A DNA stretch of 64,000 bases. It comes from Anthostomella pinea. Lineage: Eukaryota; Ascomycota; Sordariomycetes; Xylariales; Xylariaceae. Under the pieces are notes generated by a model, which made no database searches, was not told the DNA's origin, and was given only the letters and a program-made list of their open reading frames with translations. Of this stretch, positions 49,429-59,016 are shown one piece after another; position 1 is the stretch's first letter; every line of letters starts with the position of its first letter. The DNA is taken from the NCBI GenBank assembly GCA_963556695.1, contig CAUWAG010000010.1, positions 4,402,001 through 4,466,000 on the forward strand, in the 5' to 3' direction. The position numbers were made by a program, and so were the translations under genes.

Positions 49429-50696
49429 CGTCGCTGAGTTTGGCATCGTGTAATAAGAGAACGTTCAAACCCCCAAGATAGCCCGTGAGCAGCAGAGAGA
49501 GGCCTGGACCAAGCGAACAGGCCCTGATGACCTGTCTTCGTCAGAACCATGGCAATTTTATAATCTAACCGGAAGGGAGAGAGAGACAAAAGGGGGTATT
49601 TCACTTACCAACCCACGACTCAAATCCCCACGCTGTCCAAAGGACGACAAGAAGAAGAATTCTACTTCGTTAAGCAGAACCCCCAGAAAACTTTAGTTCA
49701 TCTGTCAAGTGCGCTGTCATGTCGCGGTGTTTCGAAGCCCAGAGCAGGCTGAGCAGCATGAAGCGGAGTTCATACATCCACGTTCGATGGAATTTTTGCT
49801 CTTATTTTGCCATATATACCTGAGTACCTAAAAGTGCAACTGCCAACCATACTGCCATACTAGGCAAGGTTAGTATGGTGCACACAAGTATGGAATGAAG
49901 ATAGCTTTATGATGGAATCGTAATGGCGTGATCACCGTGTCCTCTGCTAGTCACTGCAATTTGTTACTACCTCCTCTGTCTTAGGACACCAGCCAGCCGT
50001 CGTCGTGTTATTCGGACCGCTTGACCAGTCCTCTTATATCACAGTGGTCCTTGCCAGCAATAAGTAAGTAATCTCTTTACTGAGTCTCAGGTTGATGCGA
50101 CTCCTGTTCCCAATGCTCGGGGCCTATCCCGAGAGGCGGTCTCCTTTTTAGCTGATATCGTAACCACAGCTGTCCCCGTTTCGTGACTCGGCATCCGATC
50201 CGAGCCGGATATCTCGACCACCCAAAAGGACCATATAAGAGATGGAACACTACTACGCAGCATCGGGGATGCCGTTGGTCTTAGGTAGGTAATAAACCAA
50301 CCGTCTACAATACTACGCTTGCCGAGATACGAGATCAACGTGAGTTTCACCGTGAAAGTCCTCTACCTAGCTGTGCTAGTATACAAGTACGTATCCCTTG
50401 AGGCACCGTTCAGTGGGTGGACTTCTTGGTCCCGGCTGAGGTCAGTAGGGACGTCTACGTGGAGGGTGGTTGGACTTCAGGGGCATGGGATATCTAAATA
50501 TGTGACCTAGGTTCAATGTCATGAAATCAAATAAAATGACTAAGCAAGACTACATGTGACTGCTCAATCTTTTCAATATGCGAACTCCATAATCGATCTG
50601 TGTGCGGTCCGGATCCTTTATCTATCGTACAACATATCTATCTTCAAGCTGCCGCCCACCGGCCGTGGGACGAGGTAGCGACAGGTTTATGTTCGA
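49429..50696. other. Intergenic, 1.3 kb, no gene seen
   Basis: Short frames without motifs. One TAGGTAGGTA word lies near 50,283. Nothing else supported. Confidence 0.5.
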
Positions 50697-51269
50697 TCAG
50701 GAAGAACCCATGTACTGGGTCACCAACTGCTGCACTTCCGTCGTCACTTGTCCGTTCGAGAAAATTTGCGTGAATAACTGCTGGTAGAAAGTGGTTGACG
50801 TGCTTGCCTGCGCTCCCGCCGCCGCGCCAGAGCTGGTGGCGGCAGGGGCGCCCGAGGCGGTGCTGGTGGGCTGTACTGCACTGTCGCTCTCGATGGGCTC
50901 GGACCGCTTGGTGTCCGACACGCAGGGGGCGCCTCCGAGATGGGCGTCGAACACTGTCTTGAGTTTTTCCTCAAGCGTCTCGCTGGGGACGCTCAAATGG
51001 CAGACCTCGGACCCCAGCTTTTCGATCGCGGCAAACTCCACTGTGTCCCCTGCAAACTCCCCGATACCACGCTTGCCGCGCTCGCCCTTGAAATGGTCGT
51101 ACACTCCCTTGATAGCGAATCCTGCGCCTGCTTTGCAGGCCAGGCACTTCACGCCGCGGGCCTCGAGGCCACCGGCATTGGATCGGTGTCCGGCTGGGGT
51201 GGCGGCGACATGGGTGGCCCCGAAGCCAAGGGCGGCCACGACGATGTTCATGAGGGCTGCGTGATGCAT
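50697..51269 (-). CDS. Small secreted cysteine-containing protein, effector-like
   Basis: A single exon of 190 residues. The start MHHAALMNIVVAALGFGATHV is a signal peptide, probably cleaved near ATHVAA-TPAG. The mature part has four Cys (VKCLACKAG, SEVCHLS, GAPCVSD), a possible Kex2-type GKRG site, and an Ala/Ser/Thr-rich linker (about 130-160). A C-terminal segment, FYQQLFTQIFSNGQVTTEVQ, follows. The leader contains ACC/ATC simple repeats, and a TATATAAG lies about 150 bp upstream. I do not recognise the family. Size, secretion and location in a gene-poor, repeat-bearing region resemble fungal candidate effectors; that role is inference. Confidence 0.75.
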   Translation of the reverse strand: MHHAALMNIVVAALGFGATHVAATPAGHRSNAGGLEARGVKCLACKAGAGFAIKGVYDHFKGERGKRGIGEFAGDTVEFAAIEKLGSEVCHLSVPSETLEEKLKTVFDAHLGGAPCVSDTKRSEPIESDSAVQPTSTASGAPAATSSGAAAGAQASTSTTFYQQLFTQIFSNGQVTTEVQQLVTQYMGSS

Positions 51270-51420
51270 CTTGTGTTCGAGTTTGGTGGTTCTGGTGGTA
51301 AAAGCTGAGGATGACGAGTGTGGTCTTGCTGTGTGTCAAGTTGATGGTGTTCTGGGTGGTGGTGGTGGTGATGATGATGATGGTGGAAAGAAAGACGATG
51401 AGACTGGAGGCCAAGCACGC

Positions 51421-51428
51421 CTTATATA
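51421..51428 (-). promoter_or_regulatory. TATA box of the small secreted protein gene
   Basis: TATATAAG on the minus strand, 152-159 bp upstream of the ATG at 51,269. It is the only TATA element this close, so a leader of about 120 nt is likely. Confidence 0.55.
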
Positions 51429-52771
51429 GAGTCTCGGTGCAATCTGTCTACCCTTTGCACATCATTCTTGTTTCGAGGCGATGGTGAAAGTGGAAGGCAG
51501 TTGGTCAGCGGCTCCCCAATTTGACATAATTGGACCACTTATCAGGTTCGAAATAACAACAAGACGACTTCTTTTTTTGTCAAGTGCCCGTACTTCCGGC
51601 AGGGATATTCCACAGCCTGCCAGATAACAAAGTTCCTGCCTGGCGATGCTCTGCTTTGCCGCAGATCCCACCTGGTAATGACAGTTTGCAAAGGAAGAGA
51701 TCTGCGGGAGGATTAGACGACGGTGTCGAGCAAGTACTCACTTACCTAGTACGATGTTGCTAACATTAAAATAGTAACAAAAATGTCGGTCCAGAACATA
51801 ATATCCACTCTATGGCTTATACATCAACATGTTGGGGTGACACGAAGCCTGTCTTTTGACGATATATACTAGCCAATCACCCATGACTATTAGCTATGTA
51901 GCAGCCGGCCTCGAATATACAAAGCCTCATACCTTGCAGAATGAAGGGTCCTGTCTCGGCAATGAGGCAGGGGGGGATCGAACGGCAAGCGGCGAAGGTG
52001 TGAAGTCAGTCAGGAATTGAACCTCGTCCAATGACGACATTGGAAATATATGAACTTAAGACGAGGCGGCACAGGCACCAATGACCTAATAATCCACCCG
52101 AGGGAACGGTGGTGATCCAAAAGGAATGGGTGGTGATCCACCATCCAGGAGGATGACCGTACGTGAGACCACGGAACACTCGCGCCAAGTCCTTCATCCA
52201 CCACGACCATATAAATAAATATCGCCACCCTACTACGCCCCGTCACCGTGGCCCATCGAAAGTTCAACCTGTGCTGTCGGTCCTTTGCGGCGCACCTTGG
52301 CCATTAAGTTCTAGTCCACGGACTGCCCGTGGCCCCACAACCGTGCCACTGAGCAGGCAGACACCGTCCCATCCATGAATAGTCGGTATTGATCCTGGAC
52401 GTGATCCAATGTAGGCGGAACTGAATCGCTTGATGTGTTCGTCGTGATGGAGGCGAGGAAGTAACTAAAAACCGGGCCGGACCGACGATGAGTTACCCGG
52501 CTCGGCCTTCGGTCCCCGCAAGCCGGAATGGCGCCATCAATTGGATAGGTAATCCACCTGTGTCGTTTTGGCAGCATTGGGCAATTCTACCAACTCAAAC
52601 CCATCTTCCTCAAGGATATCGGGGTCGACACCAGGTCACCGACAGCTCGGTATACGGATGCGCTCGAGGCTATCTGGAACCGTCCCAGTCCTCAAAGGAG
52701 CTCAACTCCTCAATCAGACCGGGCGCATCCGATGCGCTCTCTGGGGTTCAACGCAGCCCCGAGCCAGAGTT
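51429..52771. other. Intergenic between the secreted protein and FMO genes
   Basis: A divergent gap of about 1.3 kb. The FMO frame is open upstream to 52,568, but that extension is not conserved in character. Imperfect GGTGGTGATCCA direct repeats occur near 52,108-52,142. No other feature seen. Confidence 0.5.
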
Positions 52772-54454
52772 ATGGGGTCCGTCACGACCCCAGATAGCCA
52801 CGCAAGCGCAGCTTTCCACGTGAAGAGGATTGCGATCATCGGCGCCGGACCCAGCGGCCTCGCCGTAGCCAAGTATCTGCTGGCGCAGGGAGACGCATTC
52901 GAGCGCGTCGATATCTACGAGCAGCAGGCCGAGGTGGGCGGTGTCTGGAACTACAGCGCAAAGCCGGCGTCGGCAGGTCGGCTACGGGTGCCGCAGACAG
53001 ATGCCGTTCATGCGCCGGCCGAAACATCAGTTTTGCCTGAACCAGAATCCGCGCCCGAGGATGACTACGAGTTCGACTCGGATGAAGAGGGCTGTTCGGT
53101 GCCGGGGTCGGGCCAGTGCTCCAGGCCGCAGGAGGTGACGAAGGGGAGTCAGAAGCAGCCACCACTGTTCCCGTCGCCTATGTACGACCACCTGCATACG
53201 AACATCCCGCATACATTGATGCAGTATTCCGATCTAGAGTTTCCCAACGACCGCGAGATCTTTCCTTCGCGGCAAGTTGTGCAGGACTATCTGGTGCGGT
53301 ACTCGCAAGATGTGCGGTATCTGATTAAGTTCTCGACACAGGTAGTGGAAGTCTCACTGCGCAACGATCAAAGCCAGCATCCGATACAAGACCAGTGGGA
53401 TGTCCATACCAAAGACCTCCTCACCAACTCCACCAGCAACTCAACCTACGACGCCGTTGTCGTGGCATCGGGACACTACTCCACCGCCTACATTCCCGGC
53501 CCCAACCCCAACCCCGGCCACCCCTCCATGGCCGGCATTGAAGCCTTCAACGCAGCCCACCCCGGCGTGATCACGCACTCGAAGCTCTACCGCAGCCCGT
53601 CCGTCTTCCGCAACAAGAAGGTCGTGGTAGTCGGCACCGGTGCTTCAGGCCTGGATATCGCAGCACAGATCAAGACCGTCTGCAAGCCACCCATCCTCGT
53701 CTCGGCGCGGTCGCGCGCCGCGCCCGAGACGCTGGCGCACCTGGGGCCCGGCGTCGAGGAGGTGGGCGAGATATCGCAGTTCCGAGTGCAAGACAGGGGC
53801 GTCGAGTTTCGCGCCCTCGGCGCCGACGACGGTGGTGAACCACGCCTTGAACGAGACGTCGACGCCGTGCTCTTCTGCACGGGATACCTCTACACATTCC
53901 CCTTCCTGCCGTCTCTCTCCCTCTCCCTCGCCTCGGTCGAGGCGGACCCGCCCCTAATCACCGACGGGCGTCGCGTCCACGGCCTCGCGCGGCATCTGCT
54001 GCACATTGTGCACCCGACGCTTGCGTTTCCCGGCCTGCCGATGAAGGTCATACCGTTCCCGCTCGCCGAGGCGCAGGGCGCGGTGCTGGCGCGCCTGTGG
54101 TCGAACGCCCTGCCGCTGCCGGCGCGGGACGAGCTGCGGGACTGGGAGCGGAGGGATGGCGAGAGGGGCGAGGAGGGGAAGGGGTTCCATGTTTTTCCGA
54201 AGGGCGGCGATGCGCGGTATATCAATGAGATGCACGAGTGGGCTATGCAGTCGAACATGGGCGCGGGAGGAATGGAGGGTAAGGGTAAGGAGCCGCTGTT
54301 TTGGGGCGATGAGGAATTGTGGCAGCGTAGTATCTATGCGCAGGCGAAGATGCAGTTTGAGAAGACGGGGAGGAGGGCGAAGACGCTGGAGGAGTTGGGT
54401 TTCCGTTACGATGCACCTGGAGATTTGAAGGTTAAGGGTCCCATTTGGATGTAG
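52772..54454 (+). CDS. Flavin-containing (FMO-type) monooxygenase
   Basis: A single exon of 560 residues. The protein starts MGSVTTPDSHAS and has the FAD-binding GAGPSG near residue 25 followed by YEQQAEVGGVW. An acidic insert (about 85-115) precedes PLFPSPMYDHLHTNIPHTLM, characteristic of Fmo1-like fungal enzymes. ASGHYSTAYIPG corresponds to the FMO signature region, GTGASG is the NADP-binding motif, and LFCTGYLYTFPFLP is the second FMO motif. These enzymes use NADPH and O2 to oxygenate soft nucleophiles such as thiols. The substrate is unknown. Upstream in-frame ATGs from 52,568 exist, but the FAD motif is at its usual distance from 52,772. No biosynthetic cluster genes are adjacent. Confidence 0.9.
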   Translation: MGSVTTPDSHASAAFHVKRIAIIGAGPSGLAVAKYLLAQGDAFERVDIYEQQAEVGGVWNYSAKPASAGRLRVPQTDAVHAPAETSVLPEPESAPEDDYEFDSDEEGCSVPGSGQCSRPQEVTKGSQKQPPLFPSPMYDHLHTNIPHTLMQYSDLEFPNDREIFPSRQVVQDYLVRYSQDVRYLIKFSTQVVEVSLRNDQSQHPIQDQWDVHTKDLLTNSTSNSTYDAVVVASGHYSTAYIPGPNPNPGHPSMAGIEAFNAAHPGVITHSKLYRSPSVFRNKKVVVVGTGASGLDIAAQIKTVCKPPILVSARSRAAPETLAHLGPGVEEVGEISQFRVQDRGVEFRALGADDGGEPRLERDVDAVLFCTGYLYTFPFLPSLSLSLASVEADPPLITDGRRVHGLARHLLHIVHPTLAFPGLPMKVIPFPLAEAQGAVLARLWSNALPLPARDELRDWERRDGERGEEGKGFHVFPKGGDARYINEMHEWAMQSNMGAGGMEGKGKEPLFWGDEELWQRSIYAQAKMQFEKTGRRAKTLEELGFRYDAPGDLKVKGPIWM

Positions 54455-55362
54455 CAGGTTAGAAAGAGGAGACCATATTGCTTTCCAGTCCATCACGACC
54501 CAGACGTATGTATAATCAACTTCCAAGCATGTCATGAAACAGGTCGCTGCTGCGCCGTCCATCTATTCACCAACAACCCACAAGCGACTTCGAAATAGCT
54601 ATCGTTATATATGGAGTAGCGGTTCGCTCTTGGGATAAGAAGTACGTATCCATCGGTACGCGGCGTGACGTGGTCGTCCGTAGACGCTGTGTCGCTGTGA
54701 AAGGTTCCAAGTACGGTAATGAGTATCTTGACTGGCAGTCGTAAACTCGGTGGCCGACGGGCCCGGAACAGGGCGAAGGAGTATATCCACCACGTTGACT
54801 AAATTATCCGATTGGATGCAAGGGGTGAGTCAATCTTGGCTGTTGGTTGGATTACCCCTGGAACCATGTAATTATAGCACGTAAGCAGCAAGCTGAACGT
54901 GATGCCTGCTCTCCTTTCCTCTTATAATTAGACCAATCTGCTAGTGACCTGGTTGCTTGTTTATATATCTGCTTGTCTGCCCAGATATGGAACACAAGGG
55001 CCTAATGTCTTCGGTTTCCTCCGAGCGTTACCTAGAGTCTTGACAATGTCGACAGGATAGATCAGGTAGCACGAATAATTCACCTACCCTGGGTAGGACT
55101 TATTATACCCGAGGCAGCGCATGGGGAGCCTCCAGGAGAAAACGGCCATGGCTGTAAAGGGTCAGCGGAAGATTATCAGGCGATTTGGATATCTGTAAAT
55201 TGTATTCAAGCTAAGACTCATTAGCTCTACCTATCTTACGTATATCTAACACAGTCTCCCTCAGAGAATGCTACCAGTCAGCACTGCAAACGCTTAAGTT
55301 TGCCGCCAATACGATAGTAACATGTCGCTACAACATCCCCAGCGCTCTCGCAGACCCGGCTC
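54455..55362. other. Intergenic, 0.9 kb, no gene seen
   Basis: The FMO 3' flank and uncharacterised sequence of mixed composition leading into the retroposon/mitochondrial insert. No motif recognised. Confidence 0.5.
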
Positions 55363-55614
55363 TTCAACCAAGAGTATGTTTGTTTGTTTGTTTGTTTTGT
55401 ATTTAACGTGGGGGGTAGCTCCTCAGTAGTGCAAACAACGCCTCACAGAGCCTCTGCATCGCAGGGTTGTGGAGGTCTCAAGATAATAAGTACAGTCAGT
55501 CCCGCTCATGGGCCCATCCCCGTTGTTGCGGCGGTATGACCTTGGGGTCATCCATCTGGTCCTTCAAGAAAAGCTATCTATCGGGGACAGATTGTTGAAA
55601 TTCAACCAAGAGTA
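55363..55614 (-). mobile_element. SINE-like retroposon, copy 3, 5'-truncated, inserted in mitochondrial-derived DNA
   Basis: The 224-bp insert (55,377-55,600) is flanked by a 14-bp duplication, TTCAACCAAGAGTA, at 55,363-55,376 and 55,601-55,614. Its plus-strand left part (TGTTTGTTTG... through TTAACGTGGGGGGTAGC) matches the 3' end of copy 1, including the AAAC-type tail. It lacks the tRNA head, so it is truncated at its 5' end. The body diverges from copies 1 and 2 after about 100 bp. The duplicated target is part of the trnW-like remnant, so this insertion is younger than the mitochondrial transfer. Confidence 0.8.
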
Positions 55615-55651
55615 GTTGAAGCTCCCTATTTTACCATTAAACTATACTCTT
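55607..55651 (-). pseudogene. Mitochondrial tRNA-Trp-like remnant (internal deletion)
   Basis: It begins AAGAGTATAGTTTAATGG, a mitochondrial D-arm, and ends TACTCTTG, which pairs exactly with AAGAGTA as an acceptor stem. Between them only about 20 nt remain, including CTTCAA (UCA anticodon context). The T arm is missing. Assignment to Trp is tentative. Confidence 0.5.
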
Positions 55652-55667
55652 AAAAAAGCATATTTTT

Positions 55668-55749
55668 CGGAAAAGAGGTGATTCGAACACCCATGTGTAA
55701 TTAACACAATATTTAGCAAATATCTTACCCTACCTATAGCAACTTTTCC
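55668..55749 (-). tRNA. Mitochondrial-type tRNA-Ser(GCU) in the NUMT
   Basis: Acceptor GGAAAAG/CTTTTCC, anticodon loop TTGCTAA on an ATAT/ATAT stem, a long variable arm TGTGTTAATTACACA, and T arm GGTG-TTCGAAT-CACC. The cloverleaf is complete. It is probably not expressed in the nucleus, as it lacks a good pol III A box. Confidence 0.8.
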
Positions 55750-55757
55750 TTCATCTT

Positions 55758-55830
55758 CGAATTAGAACGGCCTCGAACCGATATCTACCCTCGTGACAGG
55801 AGGGTCCTTTACCAATTAAGCTACTAATTC
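55758..55830 (-). tRNA. Mitochondrial-type tRNA-Asp(GUC) in the NUMT
   Basis: Acceptor GAATTAG/CTAATTC is perfect. The anticodon arm is CCCTC-CTGTCAC-GAGGG, giving anticodon GTC. The T stem has one mismatch. Probably a silent nuclear copy. Confidence 0.8.
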
Positions 55831-55918
55831 TTTTATTTCAGCAGAGATTTCAAGATGAATCTATATTATAAATTTATAATTATTTTTAAGCTGAAATGTT
55901 CATAATCTAAATGGATAA

Positions 55919-55984
55919 TATTACGACCAGTCGGAATCGAACCGACACACTCTGTTTGGAAGACAGTAATCCAACCGTTAAATG
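55919..55984 (-). pseudogene. Mitochondrial-type tRNA-Gly(UCC), 5' acceptor strand lost
   Basis: The D arm (TTTAACGGTTGG), anticodon loop CTTCCAA and T arm GTCGG-TTCGATT-CCGAC are intact. The 3' acceptor strand TGGTCGTAAT has no partner because the sequence before TTTAACGG is unrelated. The break marks the insert boundary. Confidence 0.75.
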
Positions 55985-56240
55985 AAATTGCCTGAGGTGT
56001 CCTGGAAGCTGAAGTTACTTCACTCGGTGTACTTTGAATTATTAGTTAGGGAAAGCCAGGCTGAAATGGAGTCACGGTGGTGACGCCTGGGTTACCACGT
56101 CACTGCTAATACATAGGTAGGTAGACTCGATGTTACCACAAACGAGACAGGAGCCCTCGAAACTCCTCTAGAGCTTCTACGGCCTGTCATTGGGATATTT
56201 GGTACCGCCCTGTGTCGATGATAGAGTTTTTACGCAAAAT
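55985..56240. other. Short gap between the NUMT and retroposon copy 2
   Basis: About 255 bp of normal composition with one TAGGTAGGTA word near 56,115; nothing else seen. Confidence 0.4.
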
Positions 56241-56833
56241 GGATCGGTCATTGATTGATTGATTTGATGATTGATTGATTTTATTTATCGTGGGTGCAGT
56301 CCCTCAACAGGGCAAACCACGCCTCCCAGAGCCATTGTATCGCAAGGTTGTAGAGGTGTCAGTCTAGATACATTCAGATCCGCGCACGAGCCCATCCTCG
56401 CTGTAGCGGTACCAACCTGGAGTGTCCAGATGGTTTTTAGTCAATACCCAAGCACGATTCCGTCAGAAAAACCTCCTGTCCAGTGACAAAGCGACCCAGT
56501 GGACCTCAGTCCTCTGGTGTACATATCGTTCCAGTAGCCGTTCAATATATGTCGCATTGGTGGATAAAACAGGTATTTGTTATCTGCTAGCGAGGGAAAC
56601 CATAAGGGGAAAAACCTCGTAGGAGTGGGTATTGTGGAGACAAGCTGCTTGGCTATCGGGCTCTGCGATAATAGGGCCTCTCCACTGTCGTGTGCTGGTT
56701 ATCGACTCGCACAAGCCGGGTCAGAAGGGGGCCGTAGCAGGATTCGAACCCACTTGTTCTCGTCGCCCACCGCACAAACGAGAACACAACCAGGCACATT
56801 TGACCATTGCGCCATACAGCCGGATCGGTCATT
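56241..56833 (-). mobile_element. tRNA-headed SINE-like retroposon, copy 2 (full length)
   Basis: The element (56,253-56,821) is flanked by a 12-bp duplication, GGATCGGTCATT, at 56,241-56,252 and 56,822-56,833. On the minus strand the tRNA-like head has the A box TGGCGCAATGG (56,804-56,814), the B box GGTTCGAATCC (56,740-56,750) and an acceptor pair GGCTGTA/TACGGCC. The body matches copy 1 almost base for base, but the last 45 or so bases differ and the tail is (AATC)n rather than (AAAC)n. Two 3' variants thus share one head and body. Confidence 0.88.
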
Positions 56834-57508
56834 CATTGGAGCTTGCCCCAAGAAGCAAAGAGGGTGATTCATTATGTGTAAACAAGTAAACATGTGGCGT
56901 AACCTCTATCACGGAGGAACTCTCTTGCGAGAATAGAGCTCCAGCCAAAAGTGGGCGTTACGTATATTTGCAGTGGTTTGTTCAATGGGGAACCACGCCG
57001 CCAGGTTGGCCGAGGATGGGCGTTGAGGCTATCGTGCTCCCGTGAACTAGCACGTAGATGTGGTGTATTCACAACTTGTGAATGTCTGGCACTGCCAGCA
57101 TAGCTTTAGTCACTCAAGTTTCAAATTATTGTGTACATGGGGCTTGATTAGATGCACCTGCATAATGAATGAAGCTAGAATAACTATCCCCTTTACCACC
57201 TCGTTTCCAAGCCAGGACAGCCACCCTACAGCACTGTTAGCGGCCGCCTCCTTTTTCACCACCGTCTAGGTATTTTGGGCAATCCCCGGTGCGATCAAGG
57301 TCTAATCAAGTGTTAAGCCCTAGCAATACACCGGTGTGTAAGATATTTGAGTGCAAATGATAAAACTCCTTATGAAAAGCCACTATTCTCACTACCAAAA
57401 TGCTATAATACAAACGAGAGATCCAACGAGGAACACCTCTAATGTCCATCAGTCGTCCAAACCACGGGGGTCTGAAATACCCTAAACAATGGGGTGACGT
57501 CGCACTGT
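56834..57508. other. Intergenic between retroposon copy 2 and the protease gene
   Basis: About 675 bp; the 3' flank of the minus-strand protease gene. Short frames only, no motif recognised. Confidence 0.5.
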
Positions 57509-58354
57509 CTAGTCGTCCGACTCGTCATTTGAAGCCGGGTAGAGCTCACAAACTCTTTTGGCGTCCTTCTTCGATGGCTTGAGATTTCTCTGGATCAACT
57601 GGCCATTGGCCTTGACCAGCGCGCCTTTCTTTGGGTTCTTGGCGTAATTTTCCGAGGGGTATAACATGATTGACTTCCAGTCAAGACGACCGTCCGAGTC
57701 CATCCCAGGCAACGCTATCTTATCATAAGGCAGCAGATTCGCGGCCGAAAAGCCAGCTTCCGAGGCTGTTTTGTGATCCATCTTTTTCCCATTCTTTTCG
57801 AACTTCTTCCAGTCCCTCAGATTCTCGTAGTTGATCTTCAGCTCTCCCCAGGTCGTGGGATCCTGGTGTTCGTGATACAAGCCGAAGACGTGGCCGAACT
57901 CGTGTGCCAGTTTCGCGACCAGACTGATTTTCGACTCCGCTCGAAAAGGGTCGAAATCCATATAGTTGTTTCCCTTCGTGAACCCTACATACGCTTGGTT
58001 GTTGTCTTTGTTGTTCAATCTGATACGGAGCATGTCGCCGGCGTTGTCCGAGTCGCATTCCGGCTTTGCGTTGTCTGAAGGCGAGACCTCAAGGCTAGTA
58101 TCGTCTCCCAGAGCCTTCATCCACAAATTTATGGCGCTTGCTGCCATGTCTATGAACACCTTGTAGTCGGGATAATCCCGAGGATTGTCGATGCACCAGG
58201 TGACTTCCCCACCAGGCCACGGTACTCTCCCACTTTTGGCGTCGGATTTGATCGAAAGATGCCTTCTAGAAATCTGCTGTGTGACTTCTTGCACCGAGAC
58301 CGCAATGGTTGGCGACAGGAGGGGCACCAAGGTGATGATGGATTGGAACTTCAT
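57509..58354 (-). CDS. Secreted zinc metalloprotease, astacin/metzincin-like
   Basis: A single exon of 281 residues. The start MKFQSIITLVPLLSPTIAVS is a signal peptide. A short propeptide-like stretch leads to VPWPGGEVTWCID, the usual start of the astacin (M12A) fold. The zinc site HEFGHVFGLYHEHQ fits HExxHxxGxxHE, and SIMLYPS is the Met-turn. Three Cys are visible (WCID, PECDSD, RVCELY). The C-terminus is lysine-rich then ends in Asp/Glu (ASNDESDD). An ATG 20 codons upstream (58,414) is in frame, but the signal peptide argues for 58,354. Such proteases are common among secreted enzymes of plant- and insect-associated fungi; the target is unknown. It lies next to a RIP-like block. Confidence 0.87.
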   Translation of the reverse strand: MKFQSIITLVPLLSPTIAVSVQEVTQQISRRHLSIKSDAKSGRVPWPGGEVTWCIDNPRDYPDYKVFIDMAASAINLWMKALGDDTSLEVSPSDNAKPECDSDNAGDMLRIRLNNKDNNQAYVGFTKGNNYMDFDPFRAESKISLVAKLAHEFGHVFGLYHEHQDPTTWGELKINYENLRDWKKFEKNGKKMDHKTASEAGFSAANLLPYDKIALPGMDSDGRLDWKSIMLYPSENYAKNPKKGALVKANGQLIQRNLKPSKKDAKRVCELYPASNDESDD

Positions 58355-59016
58355 CTTGAAGCCTCGTGTTTTGACGTCAGCTCCGTGACTTGGGGGATGT
58401 GCTAGAGGTGCCAAATGTAGGTAGTATCGGGGTTATATTGACAAACTCAACTACACAGTGAACCACGAACGTTCGAGGCTTTTATGTCGTGACTTACGAG
58501 GCGTAGCCCACACAGTAGCTGAGGTGGTGGCAATGTGCCTTCCTGCGGGTGGCAAAAATGGTGATGGTCAGCGGTTCCAGGGTATAGGTCTGAATCCAAT
58601 ACCTAGGTATGATGCCCGTAACCGCCACTGAGATGGCCAATAACGTGCATTTTGATGATTTCTGGTACATGTGTGTATCTTCAAGATTCTTTTGATGTGT
58701 GCTACAGCACACCAATTGCCCTAAGAGCACTGCTGGTGCACTGCCACCTCCCTGAACGCCACTGTGCTTGCATGCCGTTTAACACCATTTGAGCGACCTG
58801 TGAATTTGATACCAACGAAAAAGTTCCACCTATTGCGATGTGTCGAGATCAGGGGTTTAGATGGGGTCAGGATGGGATGGATGATGCTCGGTGTCTTAAC
58901 TATGGACCCATAGGGGAGATTCCCACCTAAATACAGCTGTGGGAGCCCTTTAATGCCCGGCTGCCTAACACTAAATAACAAACCTGCTAAACAACGCCCG
59001 AATGCCCCCCTTTTCA
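58355..59016. other. Protease promoter region and edge of the AT-rich block
   Basis: The promoter of the protease gene and about 300 bp (58,721-59,017) with a minus-strand open frame of 98 codons lacking a recognised motif. Base composition drops steadily toward 59,000. Confidence 0.45.

Larger units (their letters stand above)
55601..55984 (-). other. Nuclear mitochondrial DNA insert (NUMT) with a tRNA cluster
   Basis: An AT-rich block carries, in minus-strand order, tRNA-Gly(UCC), tRNA-Asp(GUC), tRNA-Ser(GCU) and a tRNA-Trp remnant, separated by short AT-rich spacers. This is a mitochondrial-type cluster, unlike nuclear tRNA genes. The right edge cuts through the 5' acceptor strand of tRNA-Gly near 55,984. 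The left end is interrupted by the truncated retroposon and may resume briefly before 55,377. Confidence 0.85.
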
